Source: Limnobacter sp. MED105 (GTDB lineage Bacteria; Pseudomonadota; Gammaproteobacteria; Burkholderiales; Burkholderiaceae_B). From it: a DNA stretch of 64,000 bases. A model generated the notes under the pieces. The model saw only the letters and a program-made list of their open reading frames with translations, did not search any database and was not told the DNA's origin. Below are positions 36,250-46,126 of the stretch, in pieces; positions within the stretch are counted from its first letter, which is position 1; every line of letters begins with the position of its first letter. The stretch lies in contig NZ_ABCT01000007.1 in NCBI RefSeq assembly GCF_000170915.1, forward strand, positions 98,477-162,476. The letters are read 5' to 3'. The position numbers and the translations under genes are program-made.

Positions 36250-36275
36250 AAAGCCCCTCACATCGAGGGGCTTTT
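36250..36275 (+). terminator. rho-independent terminator of the etf operon
   Basis: AAAGCCCCTC pairs with GAGGGGCTTT around a short ACATC loop and is followed by a T-run (CTTTTTG). It lies 25 bases after the acyl-CoA dehydrogenase stop. Confidence 0.85.
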
Positions 36276-36291
36276 TGTTTATGCTCAATGC

Positions 36292-36684
36292 ATGAATTAT
36301 TCAAATCTTGCTGACCTGGTGTTGCTGATCCACTTTGCCATTGTGCTATTTGTGGTGGGTGGTTTGCTGCTGATCATCTTGGGCAATTTGTTGTGTTGGC
36401 CTTGGGTAAACCGCTGGTGGTTCAGGGCCATACACCTGCTTGCAATTTCAGTGGTTGTTCTTGAAAGTTGGCTGGGCATTGAATGCCCGCTTACTACGCT
36501 TGAAAACTGGTTGCGTTTGCAGGCTGGGCAGGGTGTTTACCAGGGCAGTTTCATTCAGCATTGGGTGCATGGCGTGATGTTCTACCAGGCCCCAGGCTGG
36601 GTATTTGCCCTGGCCTATACTCTGTTCGCTCTCGCTGTTGTGGCGGCTTGGTGGCGCTGGCCGCCGCAGCGAATTTGCAGTTAA
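36292..36684 (+). CDS. DUF2784 family membrane protein
   Basis: This 130-residue protein has four hydrophobic helices and the DUF2784 pattern: LADLVLLIHFAIVLFVVGGLLLI, then CWPWVNRWWFRAIHLLAISVVVLESWLGIECPLTTLENWLR, then QHWVHGVMFYQAPGWVFALAYTLF. The conserved Leu-Gly-x-Glu-Cys-Pro-Leu-Thr motif near residue 63 is diagnostic. The function is unknown. Its stop overlaps the stop region of the convergent small secreted gene by four bases. Confidence 0.88.
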   Translation: MNYSNLADLVLLIHFAIVLFVVGGLLLIILGNLLCWPWVNRWWFRAIHLLAISVVVLESWLGIECPLTTLENWLRLQAGQGVYQGSFIQHWVHGVMFYQAPGWVFALAYTLFALAVVAAWWRWPPQRICS

Positions 36685-36890
36685 TACTTTGTTTTTGGTT
36701 CATGCATTGCCTTGGCAATCGCTTGAATCACCACATCATGGTGTGTGGTTTGTTGAGCAATTTCCGTTGTCTTGGTGGCCTTGGCTTTCTCGCATTCGGT
36801 CATCGGTTGATTCACCGGGTTGTTTGCCAAAGCAAGGGTGGATGCTGTGCTTATGGCGATTGCAAAGCAAGTTTGTGCGAATGTTTTCAT
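36681..36890 (-). CDS. small secreted hypothetical protein
   Basis: This 69-residue product has a clean signal peptide (MKTFAQTCFAIAISTASTLALA) and a polar mature part of about 47 residues rich in Thr, Lys and Gln with a single Cys. I chose the ATG at 36890 because GGAGA lies 5 bases upstream. I do not recognise a family. It is convergent with the DUF2784 gene and overlaps it by four bases. Confidence 0.6.
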   Translation of the reverse strand: MKTFAQTCFAIAISTASTLALANNPVNQPMTECEKAKATKTTEIAQQTTHHDVVIQAIAKAMHEPKTKY

Positions 36891-37005
36891 GGCGGTCTCC
36901 AGTGGTTGAAGATTCGGCACGACCTCGTACCGAATCCAGTTCCACTGTGCGACCTTTCGAATGACAAACTTCCCACTGCATGATTACAGTTGTGTCATTC
37001 TGGTC

Positions 37006-37266
37006 TTACCAACCCCCAATGCTGGCACCTGCTGCGTCAAATCCGCCAATTGCACCGTCAGAAAACCAGCCAGAAAAGTTCAGCCATTCCGTGGTTTCGG
37101 TCACCAGCACGGTGGGCAGCTCAGTGGTCAGATTCGTGGCTTGGGCCAGGCCAATGCCAGCCAAAACAATCAGCAAAATTAATGTTGTCCTGACTGCCTT
37201 GTTTGCGGTTTCAAACAGGTTCCAGTTCAGGTCCAGGCCAGTGAGGTTTTCGGGCCATTCGTTCAT
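37006..37266 (-). CDS. small single-span membrane protein, hypothetical
   Basis: This 86-residue product has a polar N-terminus, one hydrophobic segment (TTLILLIVLAGIGLAQA, about residues 27-43) and a Thr/Gly-rich C-terminus ending in GGW. AAGGAG lies 8 bases upstream of the ATG, which is the main support for translation. No family is recognised. It is divergent from the LysR gene. The topology (N-in, Gly/Trp tail outside) is inferred. Confidence 0.55.
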   Translation of the reverse strand: MNEWPENLTGLDLNWNLFETANKAVRTTLILLIVLAGIGLAQATNLTTELPTVLVTETTEWLNFSGWFSDGAIGGFDAAGASIGGW

Positions 37267-37356
37267 GATTCACACTCCTTTTGAGATGGTGTGAAGTCAT
37301 GGTATTGATGTACATTGTGCAAATAAACTACCGGTATCGAATTACACCATTGCGCC

Positions 37357-38304
37357 ATGAGCAACAATTTCAATGAACTTCAAGCCGCTGAAACTTTCCT
37401 GATGGTGGTCAACACAGGTAGCTTTGCGGCTGCGGCCAAGCTGAAAGGCGAGAACCCGTCCAGTATCAGCCGAGCCATTGCGCAGCTCGAGGCCCATTTG
37501 AATATCCGTCTGCTTAACCGCACCACGCGGCAGGTCAAAATTACTGAGGCAGGCGAAATTTATAAACTGTATGCGCAGCGCATGCTGGAAAGTCAGCAAG
37601 AGGCGCGTGATGCGATTACCCAACTGCAAAGCGGGCAGCCGCACGGAACCGTTCGTATCAGCCTTCCGGTGATCGTGGGCGAAAAGATACTCGCACCCCG
37701 CCTGTCTGAATTTCATGCCAAGTACCCCGATGTGCAACTGCAAGTGGACCTCTCCAACCGCAACGCAATGATTGTAGAAGAAGGCTTTGATATTGCTTTG
37801 CGTGTTGGCTTGTTGCAAGACTCCACCTTGCGGGCCCGCAAAGTGGCCACCATTTGGCGAAAGCTGTATGCCGCACCCGCTTACCTTGAAAAGCATGGCG
37901 TACCGCAAACCCCGGCCGATTTGGTACACCACCAGTGCATTGCATTTTCTCAGCGAGGCGACCAAAAGGAATGGGAGTTCTGGCCCAAGAACGGCGCGCA
38001 GCCCAGTCAAAAGCACCGGGTGATTTCATGGCTTACCTGTTCCAGTCCAATGATGGTGGTGCGTGCCATTCAGTCGGGTTTGGGTTTGGGTCGAAGCGCA
38101 GACTGGATGCTGCAGGGCGCCTTGGCACGTGGCGAACTGGTTGAAATTCTTTCAGATTGGTATTGCGACAACCCGGCCACAGGCGGTTTGCCCATGTACT
38201 TGGTGTTTCCACCGGGTTTAAGCAGCCAGTTGTCCCTGAAAACCCGGGTGGTCGCCGACTTTCTTGAGCAAATTGTTCGCACAGAATTCAAAAAGGCTGA
38301 TTAA
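37357..38304 (+). CDS. LysR family transcriptional regulator
   Basis: This 315-residue regulator has an N-terminal LysR helix-turn-helix (ETFLMVVNTGSFAAAAKLKGENPSSISRAIAQLEAHLNIRLLNRTTRQVKITEAG, split across residues 11-65) and a C-terminal substrate-binding domain (GTVRISLPVIVGEKILAPRLSEFHAKYPDVQLQVD and so on). It belongs to the large group with an LNRTTR motif. It may control the downstream bile-acid-type symporter, 77 bases away on the same strand, or the divergent small membrane gene. The effector is unknown. Confidence 0.93.
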   Translation: MSNNFNELQAAETFLMVVNTGSFAAAAKLKGENPSSISRAIAQLEAHLNIRLLNRTTRQVKITEAGEIYKLYAQRMLESQQEARDAITQLQSGQPHGTVRISLPVIVGEKILAPRLSEFHAKYPDVQLQVDLSNRNAMIVEEGFDIALRVGLLQDSTLRARKVATIWRKLYAAPAYLEKHGVPQTPADLVHHQCIAFSQRGDQKEWEFWPKNGAQPSQKHRVISWLTCSSPMMVVRAIQSGLGLGRSADWMLQGALARGELVEILSDWYCDNPATGGLPMYLVFPPGLSSQLSLKTRVVADFLEQIVRTEFKKAD

Positions 38305-38381
38305 ACCGCATTTTGCTGACAGCGAATCTTTCAGCCATCGGCTACATTAGCTGAACAACAAAAAATATTCTCGGAGACACA

Positions 38382-39239
38382 ATGCTCGGCAACACCTACA
38401 TCACGATCGGTTTACCGGTTTCCCTTTTTATCATCATGATCGGTATGGGTTTAAGCCTGACCGTGGAAGATTTTCGACGCATCAAAGAACAGCCCAAAGG
38501 GGTGATCGTTGGTACAGTGTTGCAACTGCTTGGTGTGCCTTTGCTGGGGTTTGCAATCGGCGGTCTTTTCGGCGGCGGGGTCATGGCGGCTGGTCTGGTT
38601 TTGTCGGCGGTCATGCCTGGCGGCACCACTTCGAACGTCCTGACTTACATGGCCAAAGCCAACCTGGCTTTGTCCATCACCTTGACTGTGATTGCCAGCC
38701 TGTTGACAGTGCTCACCATTCCCTTTTACATGTCCTACGCGCTTCCGCTGTTTGTCGGGGCCAACACCGAGCTGCAACTTCCTTTTCTGAAAACCCTCAT
38801 TACCATGATGGTGATCGTGATTATTCCGGTGTGTATTGGCATGTTTGTTCGTGCCAAGAAACCTGAGCTGTCCCAGAAATTTGAGCCAGCAATCAACAAG
38901 TTTGCGGTGTTTGTGTTGGTTGCGATTATTGTTTTGATTGGAGTGAGCGAATCTGAAAATATGCCCACTTGGTTTGCTCAGGCCTGGATGCCTGTCGTCG
39001 CTTTGAATTTCGCCGCAATCGCCCTGGGTTTGTTGGGTGGAAAGCTAAGCGGTTTGAATGCCCGTGACAGTCTGACCGTTTCAATAGAGATGTGTGTCAA
39101 GAACTCTACGCTGGGTTTAACAATTGCATTGTCTTTGTTGGGTAACGCGGAAATTGCTGTCCCGGTCGTTGTTTATGGGCTGTTGATGTATGTCACTGTT
39201 GCTTTGCTTTGTTGGTACGGCAGAAGACTTCCCAACTGA
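38382..39239 (+). CDS. bile acid:sodium symporter family (BASS) transporter
   Basis: This 285-residue membrane protein has about nine or ten hydrophobic helices. Family features are LFIIMIGMGLSLTVEDFRRI near residue 13, GLVLSAVMPGGTTSNVLTYMAKANLALSITLTVIASLLT (the discontinuous-helix sodium-site region), and ECK-like EMCVKNSTLGLTIALSLL. These transporters couple sodium to organic anions; the natural substrate in bacteria is often a carboxylate and is unknown here. Confidence 0.92.
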   Translation: MLGNTYITIGLPVSLFIIMIGMGLSLTVEDFRRIKEQPKGVIVGTVLQLLGVPLLGFAIGGLFGGGVMAAGLVLSAVMPGGTTSNVLTYMAKANLALSITLTVIASLLTVLTIPFYMSYALPLFVGANTELQLPFLKTLITMMVIVIIPVCIGMFVRAKKPELSQKFEPAINKFAVFVLVAIIVLIGVSESENMPTWFAQAWMPVVALNFAAIALGLLGGKLSGLNARDSLTVSIEMCVKNSTLGLTIALSLLGNAEIAVPVVVYGLLMYVTVALLCWYGRRLPN

Positions 39240-39270
39240 TTTGCGACCAAATTCTTCCAAACTTCTGGAT

Positions 39271-39315
39271 AGGCCGCACTTCGGTGTGGCCGAACCCGGC
39301 TGTTCCGGGTATAAT
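39271..39315 (+). promoter_or_regulatory. hairpins and putative -10 element upstream of carA
   Basis: A GGCCGCAC-TTCG-GTGTGGCC-type stem (39272-39291) is probably the terminator of the symporter gene. An AACCCGG/CCGGGT stem follows and ends in TATAAT (39310-39315), a perfect -10. No convincing -35 is visible. The 88-base leader to the carA start has no obvious PyrR or upstream-ORF signal. Confidence 0.4.
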
Positions 39316-39403
39316 TCTCGGCTAGCTGAATGATTCTTAGGCAAAAAGCCTGCGCGGGTGTTATTTGTCCCCGGGTGTTTTGTCGCATCTATTGGAGTTT
39401 CCC

Positions 39404-40579
39404 TTGTCGAAATTAGTCGCAAGCGCCCACCCGCGCGCCTTGCTCGCGCTCGCAGACGGCACAGTATTCGAGGGCATTTCTTTTGGCGCCCCCACCACGA
39501 AAGTGGGTGAAGTGGTATTCAACACCTCGCTCACGGGCTATCAAGAAATTGCCACCGACCCATCGTATTGTCGCCAAATTGTTACCCTCACCTATCCGCA
39601 CATCGGGAATGTGGGTACCAACCCGCAAGACGAAGAATCCTCAGGGCTTCATTTGTCAGGTCTGGTCATCAAAGACCTGCCCGAACTGGTGTCGAACTTT
39701 CGTTCAACGCTGCCGTTGGCCGATTACCTGAAAAAGCATGGCGTACCAGGCATTGCAGGCATTGATACCCGCAAGCTGACCCGTATTCTGCGTGAAAAAG
39801 GTGCCCAAAATGGCTGCCTGTTGACCGAGGACAGCGGCGAAACTTTCAGCGCTGAACGCGCCATTGAATTGGCCAAAGGCTTCCCTGGCTTGGCCGGCAT
39901 GGACCTGGCCAAGGTGGTTTCCTGCACCGAGGTTCATGAATGGGTTGAAGGCGAATGGGCCTTGGGAGTGGCCGCTGAAGAACCTCATTTCCAAACCGGC
40001 GAGCGTCCGCACCACGTGGTGGCGTTCGACTACGGCGCCAAGCGCAATATTTTGCGCATGCTGGCCCAGCGCGGCTGCCGTGTTACGGTGGTGCCTGCAC
40101 AAACGCCAGTGGAGAAAGTACTCGCCTTGAACCCCGATGGTGTGTTCTTGAGCAACGGCCCAGGCGACCCCGAGCCTTGCGACTATGCAATTTCCGCCAT
40201 CAAGCACATTCTGGACAACACCAAGCTGCCTGTATTCGGTATTTGTTTGGGTCACCAGTTGATGGCTTTGGCCAGCGGCGCTAAAACCATGAAAATGAAG
40301 TTTGGCCATCACGGTGCAAACCACCCGGTTCAAGACCTGAAAACCAAGCGCGTGGCCATTACCAGTCAGAACCATGGTTTTGCGGTCGATGCCGACTCAT
40401 TGCCTGGCAACTTGCGTGTTACCCATGTGTCGCTGTTCGATGGCTCTATTCAAGGCCTTGAGCGGACCGACCGGGCTGCCTTCTGCTTCCAGGGTCACCC
40501 GGAAGCCAGCCCAGGTCCACACGATCTGGCTGAATTGTTCGACCGTTTTATTTCAGACATCAAGGCAGCCAAAGCCTAA
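39404..40579 (+). CDS. carA: carbamoyl-phosphate synthase small subunit
   Basis: This 391-residue glutaminase subunit makes ammonia from glutamine for carbamoyl phosphate, used in pyrimidine and arginine synthesis. The N-terminal domain begins [17 protein letters not shown]. The C-terminal class I amidotransferase domain has the nucleophile in [13 protein letters not shown] near residue 280 and the His-Glu pair in [12 protein letters not shown] near residue 366. I chose the TTG at 39404 because GGAG lies 6 bases upstream and the protein then begins at the family's usual position. Confidence 0.96.
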   Translation: MSKLVASAHPRALLALADGTVFEGISFGAPTTKVGEVVFNTSLTGYQEIATDPSYCRQIVTLTYPHIGNVGTNPQDEESSGLHLSGLVIKDLPELVSNFRSTLPLADYLKKHGVPGIAGIDTRKLTRILREKGAQNGCLLTEDSGETFSAERAIELAKGFPGLAGMDLAKVVSCTEVHEWVEGEWALGVAAEEPHFQTGERPHHVVAFDYGAKRNILRMLAQRGCRVTVVPAQTPVEKVLALNPDGVFLSNGPGDPEPCDYAISAIKHILDNTKLPVFGICLGHQLMALASGAKTMKMKFGHHGANHPVQDLKTKRVAITSQNHGFAVDADSLPGNLRVTHVSLFDGSIQGLERTDRAAFCFQGHPEASPGPHDLAELFDRFISDIKAAKA

Positions 40580-40641
40580 CCGGCCCCAAGTGCACACCCT
40601 CGTCTGAACCGTATTGAAATTTTTAAAATTAAAGGGAAGTT

Positions 40642-43600
40642 ATGCCAAAGCGTAACGATCTAAAAACAATCCTGATCATCGGCGCCGGCCCCATTGTGAT
40701 TGGTCAGGCCTGCGAATTCGATTACTCAGGTGCCCAAGCCTGTAAAGCGCTTCGCGAAGAAGGTTACAAAGTGGTGCTGGTCAACAGCAACCCGGCCACT
40801 ATCATGACCGACCCGGAAATGGCCGATGTCACCTACATCGAACCCATCACTTGGCAGGTTGTTGAGCGCATTATCGAAAAAGAGCGCCCCGATGCCGTGT
40901 TGCCCACCATGGGTGGTCAAACTGCATTGAACTGTGCGCTTGATCTGGCCAAGCACGGTGTTTTGGCCAAATACAATGTCGAGTTGATTGGCGCAAAAGA
41001 AGAGGCCATTGAAAAAGCCGAAGACCGCTTGAAGTTCAAGAATGCCATGACCAGCATTGGTCTGGATTCTGCAAAAAGCGGTGTGGCCCATTCCATGGAA
41101 GAAGCGCTGGAAGTGCAGGCCCGCATTGCCAAAGAAGTAGGCAGCAATGGCTTCCCGGTCATTATTCGCCCCAGCTTCACCTTGGGTGGTACCGGTGGCG
41201 GTATCGCTTACAACGCCGAAGAGTTCGAAACCATTTGCCGCCGTGGCCTGGAAGCCTCGCCCACCAACGAGCTTCTGATTGAAGAAAGTCTGATTGGCTG
41301 GAAAGAATACGAAATGGAAGTGGTGCGCGACAGCGCCGACAACTGCATTATCGTGTGTTCCATTGAAAACCTCGACCCCATGGGCGTGCACACCGGCGAC
41401 AGCATTACCGTAGCGCCTGCACAAACACTGACCGACCGCGAATACCAGTTGATGCGCAATGCCTCCATTGCCATTCTGCGCGAAATTGGCGTAGATACCG
41501 GTGGTTCAAACGTGCAGTTCTCGATCAACCCGGCCAATGGCCGAATGATCGTGATTGAAATGAACCCTCGCGTGTCGCGTTCGTCTGCCCTTGCTTCTAA
41601 AGCAACCGGCTTCCCGATCGCCAAAGTGGCAGCCAAGCTGTCTGTGGGTTACACCCTCGATGAGCTGAAAAACGATATCACTGGTGGTTTGACACCCGCG
41701 TCGTTCGAGCCATCGATTGACTACGTGGTTACAAAAATTCCACGTTTTGCATTCGAAAAATTCCCAACAGCCGATGACCGCCTCACCACACAAATGAAGA
41801 GTGTGGGCGAAGTAATGGCCATGGGCCGCACATTCCAGGAAAGTTTCCAGAAGGCCCTGCGTGGCCTGGAAGTGGGTGTGGACGGGTTGAACCAGAAAAC
41901 AACCGATCGCGAAGTGATTGAGCGCGAGCTGGGTGAGCCCGGCCCGGAGCGTATCTTCTATGTGGGCGATGCTTTTGCCCAAGGCTTTAGCCTGGAAGAA
42001 GTGCACCAGCTGACCAAGATTGACCGTTGGTTCCTGATCCAGATTCAAGACATTGTTGAAACCGAACTTGAACTGGAAACGAAAACCCTGGCCGATTTGA
42101 CTGAGCCGGTTTTGCGGCTGCTCAAGCGCAAAGGTTTCTCCGATCGTCGTTTGGCCTATTTGCTGGACGTGTCCGAAGCGGAAATTCGCAAGTTGCGCCA
42201 CCAGCACAATGTGCGCCCCGTGTACAAGCGCGTGGACACCTGTGCGGCCGAATTCAAAACCGGTACGGCCTACATGTATTCCACTTACGAAGAGGAATGT
42301 GAGGCTGCGCCTACCGACAAGAAGAAAATCATTGTGCTGGGTGGTGGCCCCAACCGCATTGGCCAGGGCATTGAGTTCGATTATTGCTGCGTGCATGCTG
42401 CCATGGCACTGCGTGAAGATGGCTATGAAACCATCATGGTCAACTGCAACCCGGAAACAGTTTCAACCGATTACGACACTTCCGATCGCCTGTACTTCGA
42501 GCCATTGACGCTTGAAGACGTGCTGGAAATTGTGGCCATCGAAAAGCCTGTCGGCGTGATTGTTCAATACGGTGGCCAAACGCCATTGAAATTGGCGAAG
42601 TCACTCGAAGCCAATGGTGTACCCATTATCGGTACCAGCCCTGAAAGCATCGACATCGCCGAAGACCGCGAGCGTTTCCAGAAGTTGTTGACTAAGTTGA
42701 ACCTGCGCCAGCCGCCTAACCGCACCGCGCGCACTGAAGCCGAAGCCATTGCCCATGCCCAGGAAATTGGTTACCCCTTGGTGGTGCGCCCAAGCTATGT
42801 GCTGGGTGGCCGTGCCATGGAAATTGTGCATGAGCAGAAAGACCTTGAACGCTACATGCGCGAAGCCGTGAAAGTAAGCAATGACAGCCCTGTGCTGCTC
42901 GACCGCTTCTTGAACGACGCGATTGAAGTAGACGTGGATGCCTTGTGCGACGGCCAAACCGTGATGATCGGCGGTGTGATGGAGCACATTGAACAGGCTG
43001 GTGTGCACAGTGGCGACTCGGCTTGCTGCTTGCCCCCGTACAGTCTGTCGGCCGACATGGTGACTGAATTGAAACGTCAGTCCGAACTCATGGCCAAAGC
43101 CCTGAATGTGATCGGCTTGATGAACGTGCAGTTCGCCATTCAAAACGACACCGTGTATGTGCTGGAAGTAAACCCCCGCGCTTCACGCACCGTGCCTTAT
43201 GTGTCCAAGGCGACGGGCAAGCAATTGGCCAAAATTGCAGCGCGCTGCATGGCGGGCCGTACTTTCGCAGATCAAGGCATCACAGAAATTCCAGTGCCCA
43301 AGTACTTCTCAGTGAAAGAAGCCGTGTTCCCGTTCGTGAAATTCCCGGGCGTTGACACCATTCTTGGCCCTGAAATGAAGTCGACTGGTGAAGTCATGGG
43401 CGTGGGCCGTACATTCGGTGAGGCTTTTGTGAAGTCGCAACTGGCTGCTTCAGTCAAGCTGCCCGAGGGCGGTACAGCCTTTATCAGCGTGAAAACCGAA
43501 GACAAGAAGCACACCGTGAAGCTTGCCAAGGGTTTGATCGATCTGGGCTTCAAGATTATTGCAACGCGAGGCACGGCAGCGGCCATTGCTGAAGGTGGTA

Positions 43601-43872
43601 TTGAATGCACCGTGGTCAACAAGGTGCTGGAAGGTCGCCCGAACATTGTCGATATGCTGAAAAACGGTGAAGTCCAGTTGGTGGTGAACACGGTTGAAGA
43701 GCGCCGAAGTGCGATCAACGACAGCCGTTACATTAGAACCACTTCACTGAGTTCTCGTGTTACGATCTTTACAACCATGGCAGGTGCATTGGCTTCAGTC
43801 GAGGGCATGAAACACCTCGGCGCAATGGACGTTTACAGCGTTCAAAGCCTGCATGCGGAACTCTCCGCTTAA
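40642..43872 (+). CDS. carB: carbamoyl-phosphate synthase large subunit
   Basis: This 1076-residue subunit has two homologous ATP-grasp synthetase halves (each with [21 protein letters not shown] or the equivalent [23 protein letters not shown] near residue 560), an oligomerisation domain, and a C-terminal MGS-like allosteric domain (about 940-1076, [23 protein letters not shown]). It combines bicarbonate, ammonia and two ATP. It is full length and follows carA by 62 bases. Confidence 0.98.
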   Translation: MPKRNDLKTILIIGAGPIVIGQACEFDYSGAQACKALREEGYKVVLVNSNPATIMTDPEMADVTYIEPITWQVVERIIEKERPDAVLPTMGGQTALNCALDLAKHGVLAKYNVELIGAKEEAIEKAEDRLKFKNAMTSIGLDSAKSGVAHSMEEALEVQARIAKEVGSNGFPVIIRPSFTLGGTGGGIAYNAEEFETICRRGLEASPTNELLIEESLIGWKEYEMEVVRDSADNCIIVCSIENLDPMGVHTGDSITVAPAQTLTDREYQLMRNASIAILREIGVDTGGSNVQFSINPANGRMIVIEMNPRVSRSSALASKATGFPIAKVAAKLSVGYTLDELKNDITGGLTPASFEPSIDYVVTKIPRFAFEKFPTADDRLTTQMKSVGEVMAMGRTFQESFQKALRGLEVGVDGLNQKTTDREVIERELGEPGPERIFYVGDAFAQGFSLEEVHQLTKIDRWFLIQIQDIVETELELETKTLADLTEPVLRLLKRKGFSDRRLAYLLDVSEAEIRKLRHQHNVRPVYKRVDTCAAEFKTGTAYMYSTYEEECEAAPTDKKKIIVLGGGPNRIGQGIEFDYCCVHAAMALREDGYETIMVNCNPETVSTDYDTSDRLYFEPLTLEDVLEIVAIEKPVGVIVQYGGQTPLKLAKSLEANGVPIIGTSPESIDIAEDRERFQKLLTKLNLRQPPNRTARTEAEAIAHAQEIGYPLVVRPSYVLGGRAMEIVHEQKDLERYMREAVKVSNDSPVLLDRFLNDAIEVDVDALCDGQTVMIGGVMEHIEQAGVHSGDSACCLPPYSLSADMVTELKRQSELMAKALNVIGLMNVQFAIQNDTVYVLEVNPRASRTVPYVSKATGKQLAKIAARCMAGRTFADQGITEIPVPKYFSVKEAVFPFVKFPGVDTILGPEMKSTGEVMGVGRTFGEAFVKSQLAASVKLPEGGTAFISVKTEDKKHTVKLAKGLIDLGFKIIATRGTAAAIAEGGIECTVVNKVLEGRPNIVDMLKNGEVQLVVNTVEERRSAINDSRYIRTTSLSSRVTIFTTMAGALASVEGMKHLGAMDVYSVQSLHAELSA

Positions 43873-43892
43873 TCTGCCTGTCTGAACCTTTA

Positions 43893-43928
43893 AGCCGTCT
43901 CATAGCAATGTTTGCTATCAGGCGGCTT
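43893..43928 (+). terminator. interrupted hairpin between carB and greA
   Basis: AAGCCG pairs with CGGCTT, and an inner ATAGCAA/TTTGCTAT stem closes the loop. Only a short T-run follows, so it may attenuate rather than stop transcription into greA. Confidence 0.5.
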
Positions 43929-43953
43929 TCCATTTGCAGGAACAACTGAATTT

Positions 43954-44430
43954 ATGGCCACTATTCCATTGACCGTCAAGGGTGCTGAAAAGCTGAAACA
44001 AGAATTGCACCGCCTGAAAACCATTGATCGCCCCGCAGTGATCAATGCCATTTCCGAGGCGCGCGCGCAGGGCGATTTGTCCGAAAACGCCGAATACGAT
44101 GCAGCCAAGGAAAAGCAGGGTTTTATCGAAGGGCGCATCAAGGAAATTGAAGGCAAGATGAGCAATGCGCAGATCATCGACCCCACCAACGTGGACGCCG
44201 AAGGCCGCGTGGTGTTCGGTGCCACTGTAAAACTGGAAGATATTGAAGCCGGCGCAACTGTTGAGTACCAAATTGTGGGCGACGATGAGGCAGACATCAA
44301 GGCTGGCCTTATTTCCATCTCCAGTCCGATCGCACGTGCCTTGATTGGCAAGTACGAAGGCGATGTGGCCCATGTTCAGGCTCCAGGCGGTTTGCGCGAA
44401 TACGAAGTGCTGGAAGTGAAGTACATTTGA
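43954..44430 (+). CDS. greA: transcription elongation factor GreA
   Basis: This 158-residue factor rescues backtracked RNA polymerase by stimulating transcript cleavage. It has the N-terminal coiled coil (GAEKLKQELHRLKTIDRPAVINAISEARAQGDLSENAEYDAAKEKQG, split here across residues 8-55) with the acidic tip DLSENAEYDAAK, and the C-terminal FKBP-like domain (ISISSPIARALIGKYEGD). I chose the ATG at 43954 (MATIPLTVKG), the family start; the frame is open 14 codons further upstream. Confidence 0.97.
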   Translation: MATIPLTVKGAEKLKQELHRLKTIDRPAVINAISEARAQGDLSENAEYDAAKEKQGFIEGRIKEIEGKMSNAQIIDPTNVDAEGRVVFGATVKLEDIEAGATVEYQIVGDDEADIKAGLISISSPIARALIGKYEGDVAHVQAPGGLREYEVLEVKYI

Positions 44431-44459
44431 TGTTGAATCAATAAAGGAGTGCAGGAACA

Positions 44460-44939
44460 ATGACTTGGCGCGGTTTTCGGGGTGCGGAACTGGCGTTCTG
44501 GGCAATTTGGCTCGGGGCTTTGTGGTTCATGGCCATTCTGGTTGCGCCAGGTTTGTTCAAGTGGTTGCCGCGCCCTGAGGCTGGATTGGTAGCCGGCCGG
44601 TTGTTTTACATGCTGGCCCTGTACTCCCTGGTGAGTAGCGCCGTATTGCTGGCCTTGTCAAATTTTGCTGGCGAGTTGCGGGCCAGTTTTCGGCTCAGTG
44701 GTTTGATGGCTGTTATTTTGGCAGTAAGTGTAATTGAGCTGGCCTGGCTTCAGCCCTACATGAATACCCTGCGTGCGGCCATGGCTGATTTGCAAGGTGA
44801 CGAGCTGGCGGCCATGCGCAGCCAGTTCGGCAATATGCACGCCATTTCAAGCGTGCTGTATTCCGTCAAAATGATTGGGGCTTTGGTGTGGGGCCTGAAC
44901 CGGTTTGGTGTCAAACCGGTTTCGACTTCAGTAGGATAA
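44460..44939 (+). CDS. DUF4149 family membrane protein
   Basis: This 159-residue protein has four hydrophobic helices with the DUF4149 pattern (AELAFWAIWLGALWFMAILVAPGLFKWLP, GRLFYMLALYSLVSSAVLLALS, HAISSVLYSVKMIGALVWGL). The family is found between greA and yhbY in many betaproteobacteria, as here. The function is unknown. It is convergent with yhbY, with stops one base apart. Confidence 0.88.
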   Translation: MTWRGFRGAELAFWAIWLGALWFMAILVAPGLFKWLPRPEAGLVAGRLFYMLALYSLVSSAVLLALSNFAGELRASFRLSGLMAVILAVSVIELAWLQPYMNTLRAAMADLQGDELAAMRSQFGNMHAISSVLYSVKMIGALVWGLNRFGVKPVSTSVG

Positions 44940-44940
44940 A

Positions 44941-45312
44941 TCAGGCCTTCGACGCAAACTGACGCTTGGTTTGGCGCGGTCCCTTGGGTTTAGGTCGGCT
45001 TTTGGCTTTGGCTTTTTCGGAGTCTTCTGCTTTGGGGCGGAACAACACCAGCAACTTGCCGATGTGTTGAACCAGGGCTGCGCCAGTTTCATCGCAAATG
45101 GCTTGCGCATATTCAAGGCGTGCTTCCCGGTCGTCGCCCGCAACGCGTACCTTGATCAGGCCGTGTGCGTTCAGGTTCATGTCGATTTCTTTGACAACGT
45201 TGGGTGTTAAGCCCTTGTCGCCGATCAAAACTACCGGATCCAACGCATGGGCCTGGGCTTTAAGCGCCTTTTTCTCGGCGGGTGTCAGGGTTACAGCTGT
45301 GGTGTCCGTCAT
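44941..45312 (-). CDS. yhbY: CRS1/YhbY-domain RNA-binding protein
   Basis: This 123-residue protein has a CRM domain (LTPAEKKALKAQAHALDPVVLIGDKGLTPNVVKEIDMNLNAHGLIKVRVAG, split over residues 9-60) with the GxxG loop. A basic C-terminal tail (KAKSRPKPKGPRQTKRQ) follows. YhbY associates with the pre-50S ribosomal particle. It is divergent from rlmE with only 28 bases between the starts, the arrangement conserved in proteobacteria. Confidence 0.94.
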   Translation of the reverse strand: MTDTTAVTLTPAEKKALKAQAHALDPVVLIGDKGLTPNVVKEIDMNLNAHGLIKVRVAGDDREARLEYAQAICDETGAALVQHIGKLLVLFRPKAEDSEKAKAKSRPKPKGPRQTKRQFASKA

Positions 45313-45340
45313 ATTAATTTTTCACTCGGTTGGGTAATCG

Positions 45341-45976
45341 GTGGCTAAAAAGAAGAAACTCAATAAAAACTGGTTGCATGACCACATCAACGACCCTTAC
45401 GTGAAAATGGCCACGAATGCGGGTTATCGAGCTCGCGCTGCCTTCAAATTGAAGGAAATCGCAGAGCCGGAAGGATTGTTGAAGCCGGGCATCAAGGTGG
45501 TCGACCTGGGCAGTGCGCCAGGAAGTTGGTCGCAGGTGCTTCGGGAAGCCTTGGTCGGGCCCGGTGGTGTCATCAACGGCCGTATTATCGCACTGGATCT
45601 GCTTCCAATGGAACCAATTGCAGGTGTTGAATTCATTCAAGGGGATTTTCGCGACGAAGCGGTGCTAGAGGACCTGAATCAACGCTTGGGTGGCGAAAAA
45701 CTGGATTTGGTGGTTTCTGACATGGCCCCCAATCTTTCCGGTGTTGCCGCGGCCGATTCAGCCCGCATTGAACATGTGTGCGAGCTTGCCATTGATTTTG
45801 CACTGAATCACCTCAAGCCCAATGGAGCCCTGATCGTGAAGATTTTTCATGGATCCTCTTACAGCAATATTGTGCACCAGATGAAGCAGGTGTTTAAAAG
45901 CGTATCGCCGCGCAAACCCAAGGCCTCGCGAGATCGTTCTCGTGAAACCTTTTTGCTTTGCAAGGGTCTTAAATAG
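45341..45976 (+). CDS. rlmE: 23S rRNA 2'-O-ribose methyltransferase RlmE (FtsJ)
   Basis: This 211-residue methyltransferase modifies U2552 of 23S rRNA. It starts at a GTG ([24 protein letters not shown]) and has [10 protein letters not shown], the SAM motif [15 protein letters not shown] near residue 56, the catalytic Lys-Asp-Lys-Glu set ([19 protein letters not shown]) and the C-terminal [23 protein letters not shown]. It precedes ftsH as in most proteobacteria. Confidence 0.97.
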   Translation: MAKKKKLNKNWLHDHINDPYVKMATNAGYRARAAFKLKEIAEPEGLLKPGIKVVDLGSAPGSWSQVLREALVGPGGVINGRIIALDLLPMEPIAGVEFIQGDFRDEAVLEDLNQRLGGEKLDLVVSDMAPNLSGVAAADSARIEHVCELAIDFALNHLKPNGALIVKIFHGSSYSNIVHQMKQVFKSVSPRKPKASRDRSRETFLLCKGLK

Positions 45977-46055
45977 GTATTTTGCAGCATCATGATCCAA
46001 GTGATTGCGATTGTTAATCCACACCATGAAATAGTGTGATGGCGTATTTCATTCG

Positions 46056-46088
46056 CTTGGGTTTAAAATGGACATCCTGTCCCCATTT
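46056..46088 (+). promoter_or_regulatory. possible heat-shock (sigma-32) promoter of ftsH
   Basis: CCCCATTT (46081-46088) is a strong match to the sigma-32 -10 element. A CTTGGGT candidate -35 lies at 46056-46062, but the 18-base spacing is longer than usual. ftsH is a heat-shock gene in other proteobacteria, which supports the assignment. Confidence 0.4.
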
Positions 46089-46126
46089 CCCTAGGGTGGT
46101 GGCAGAGTCCTCGAGGAGAAGTGGCA

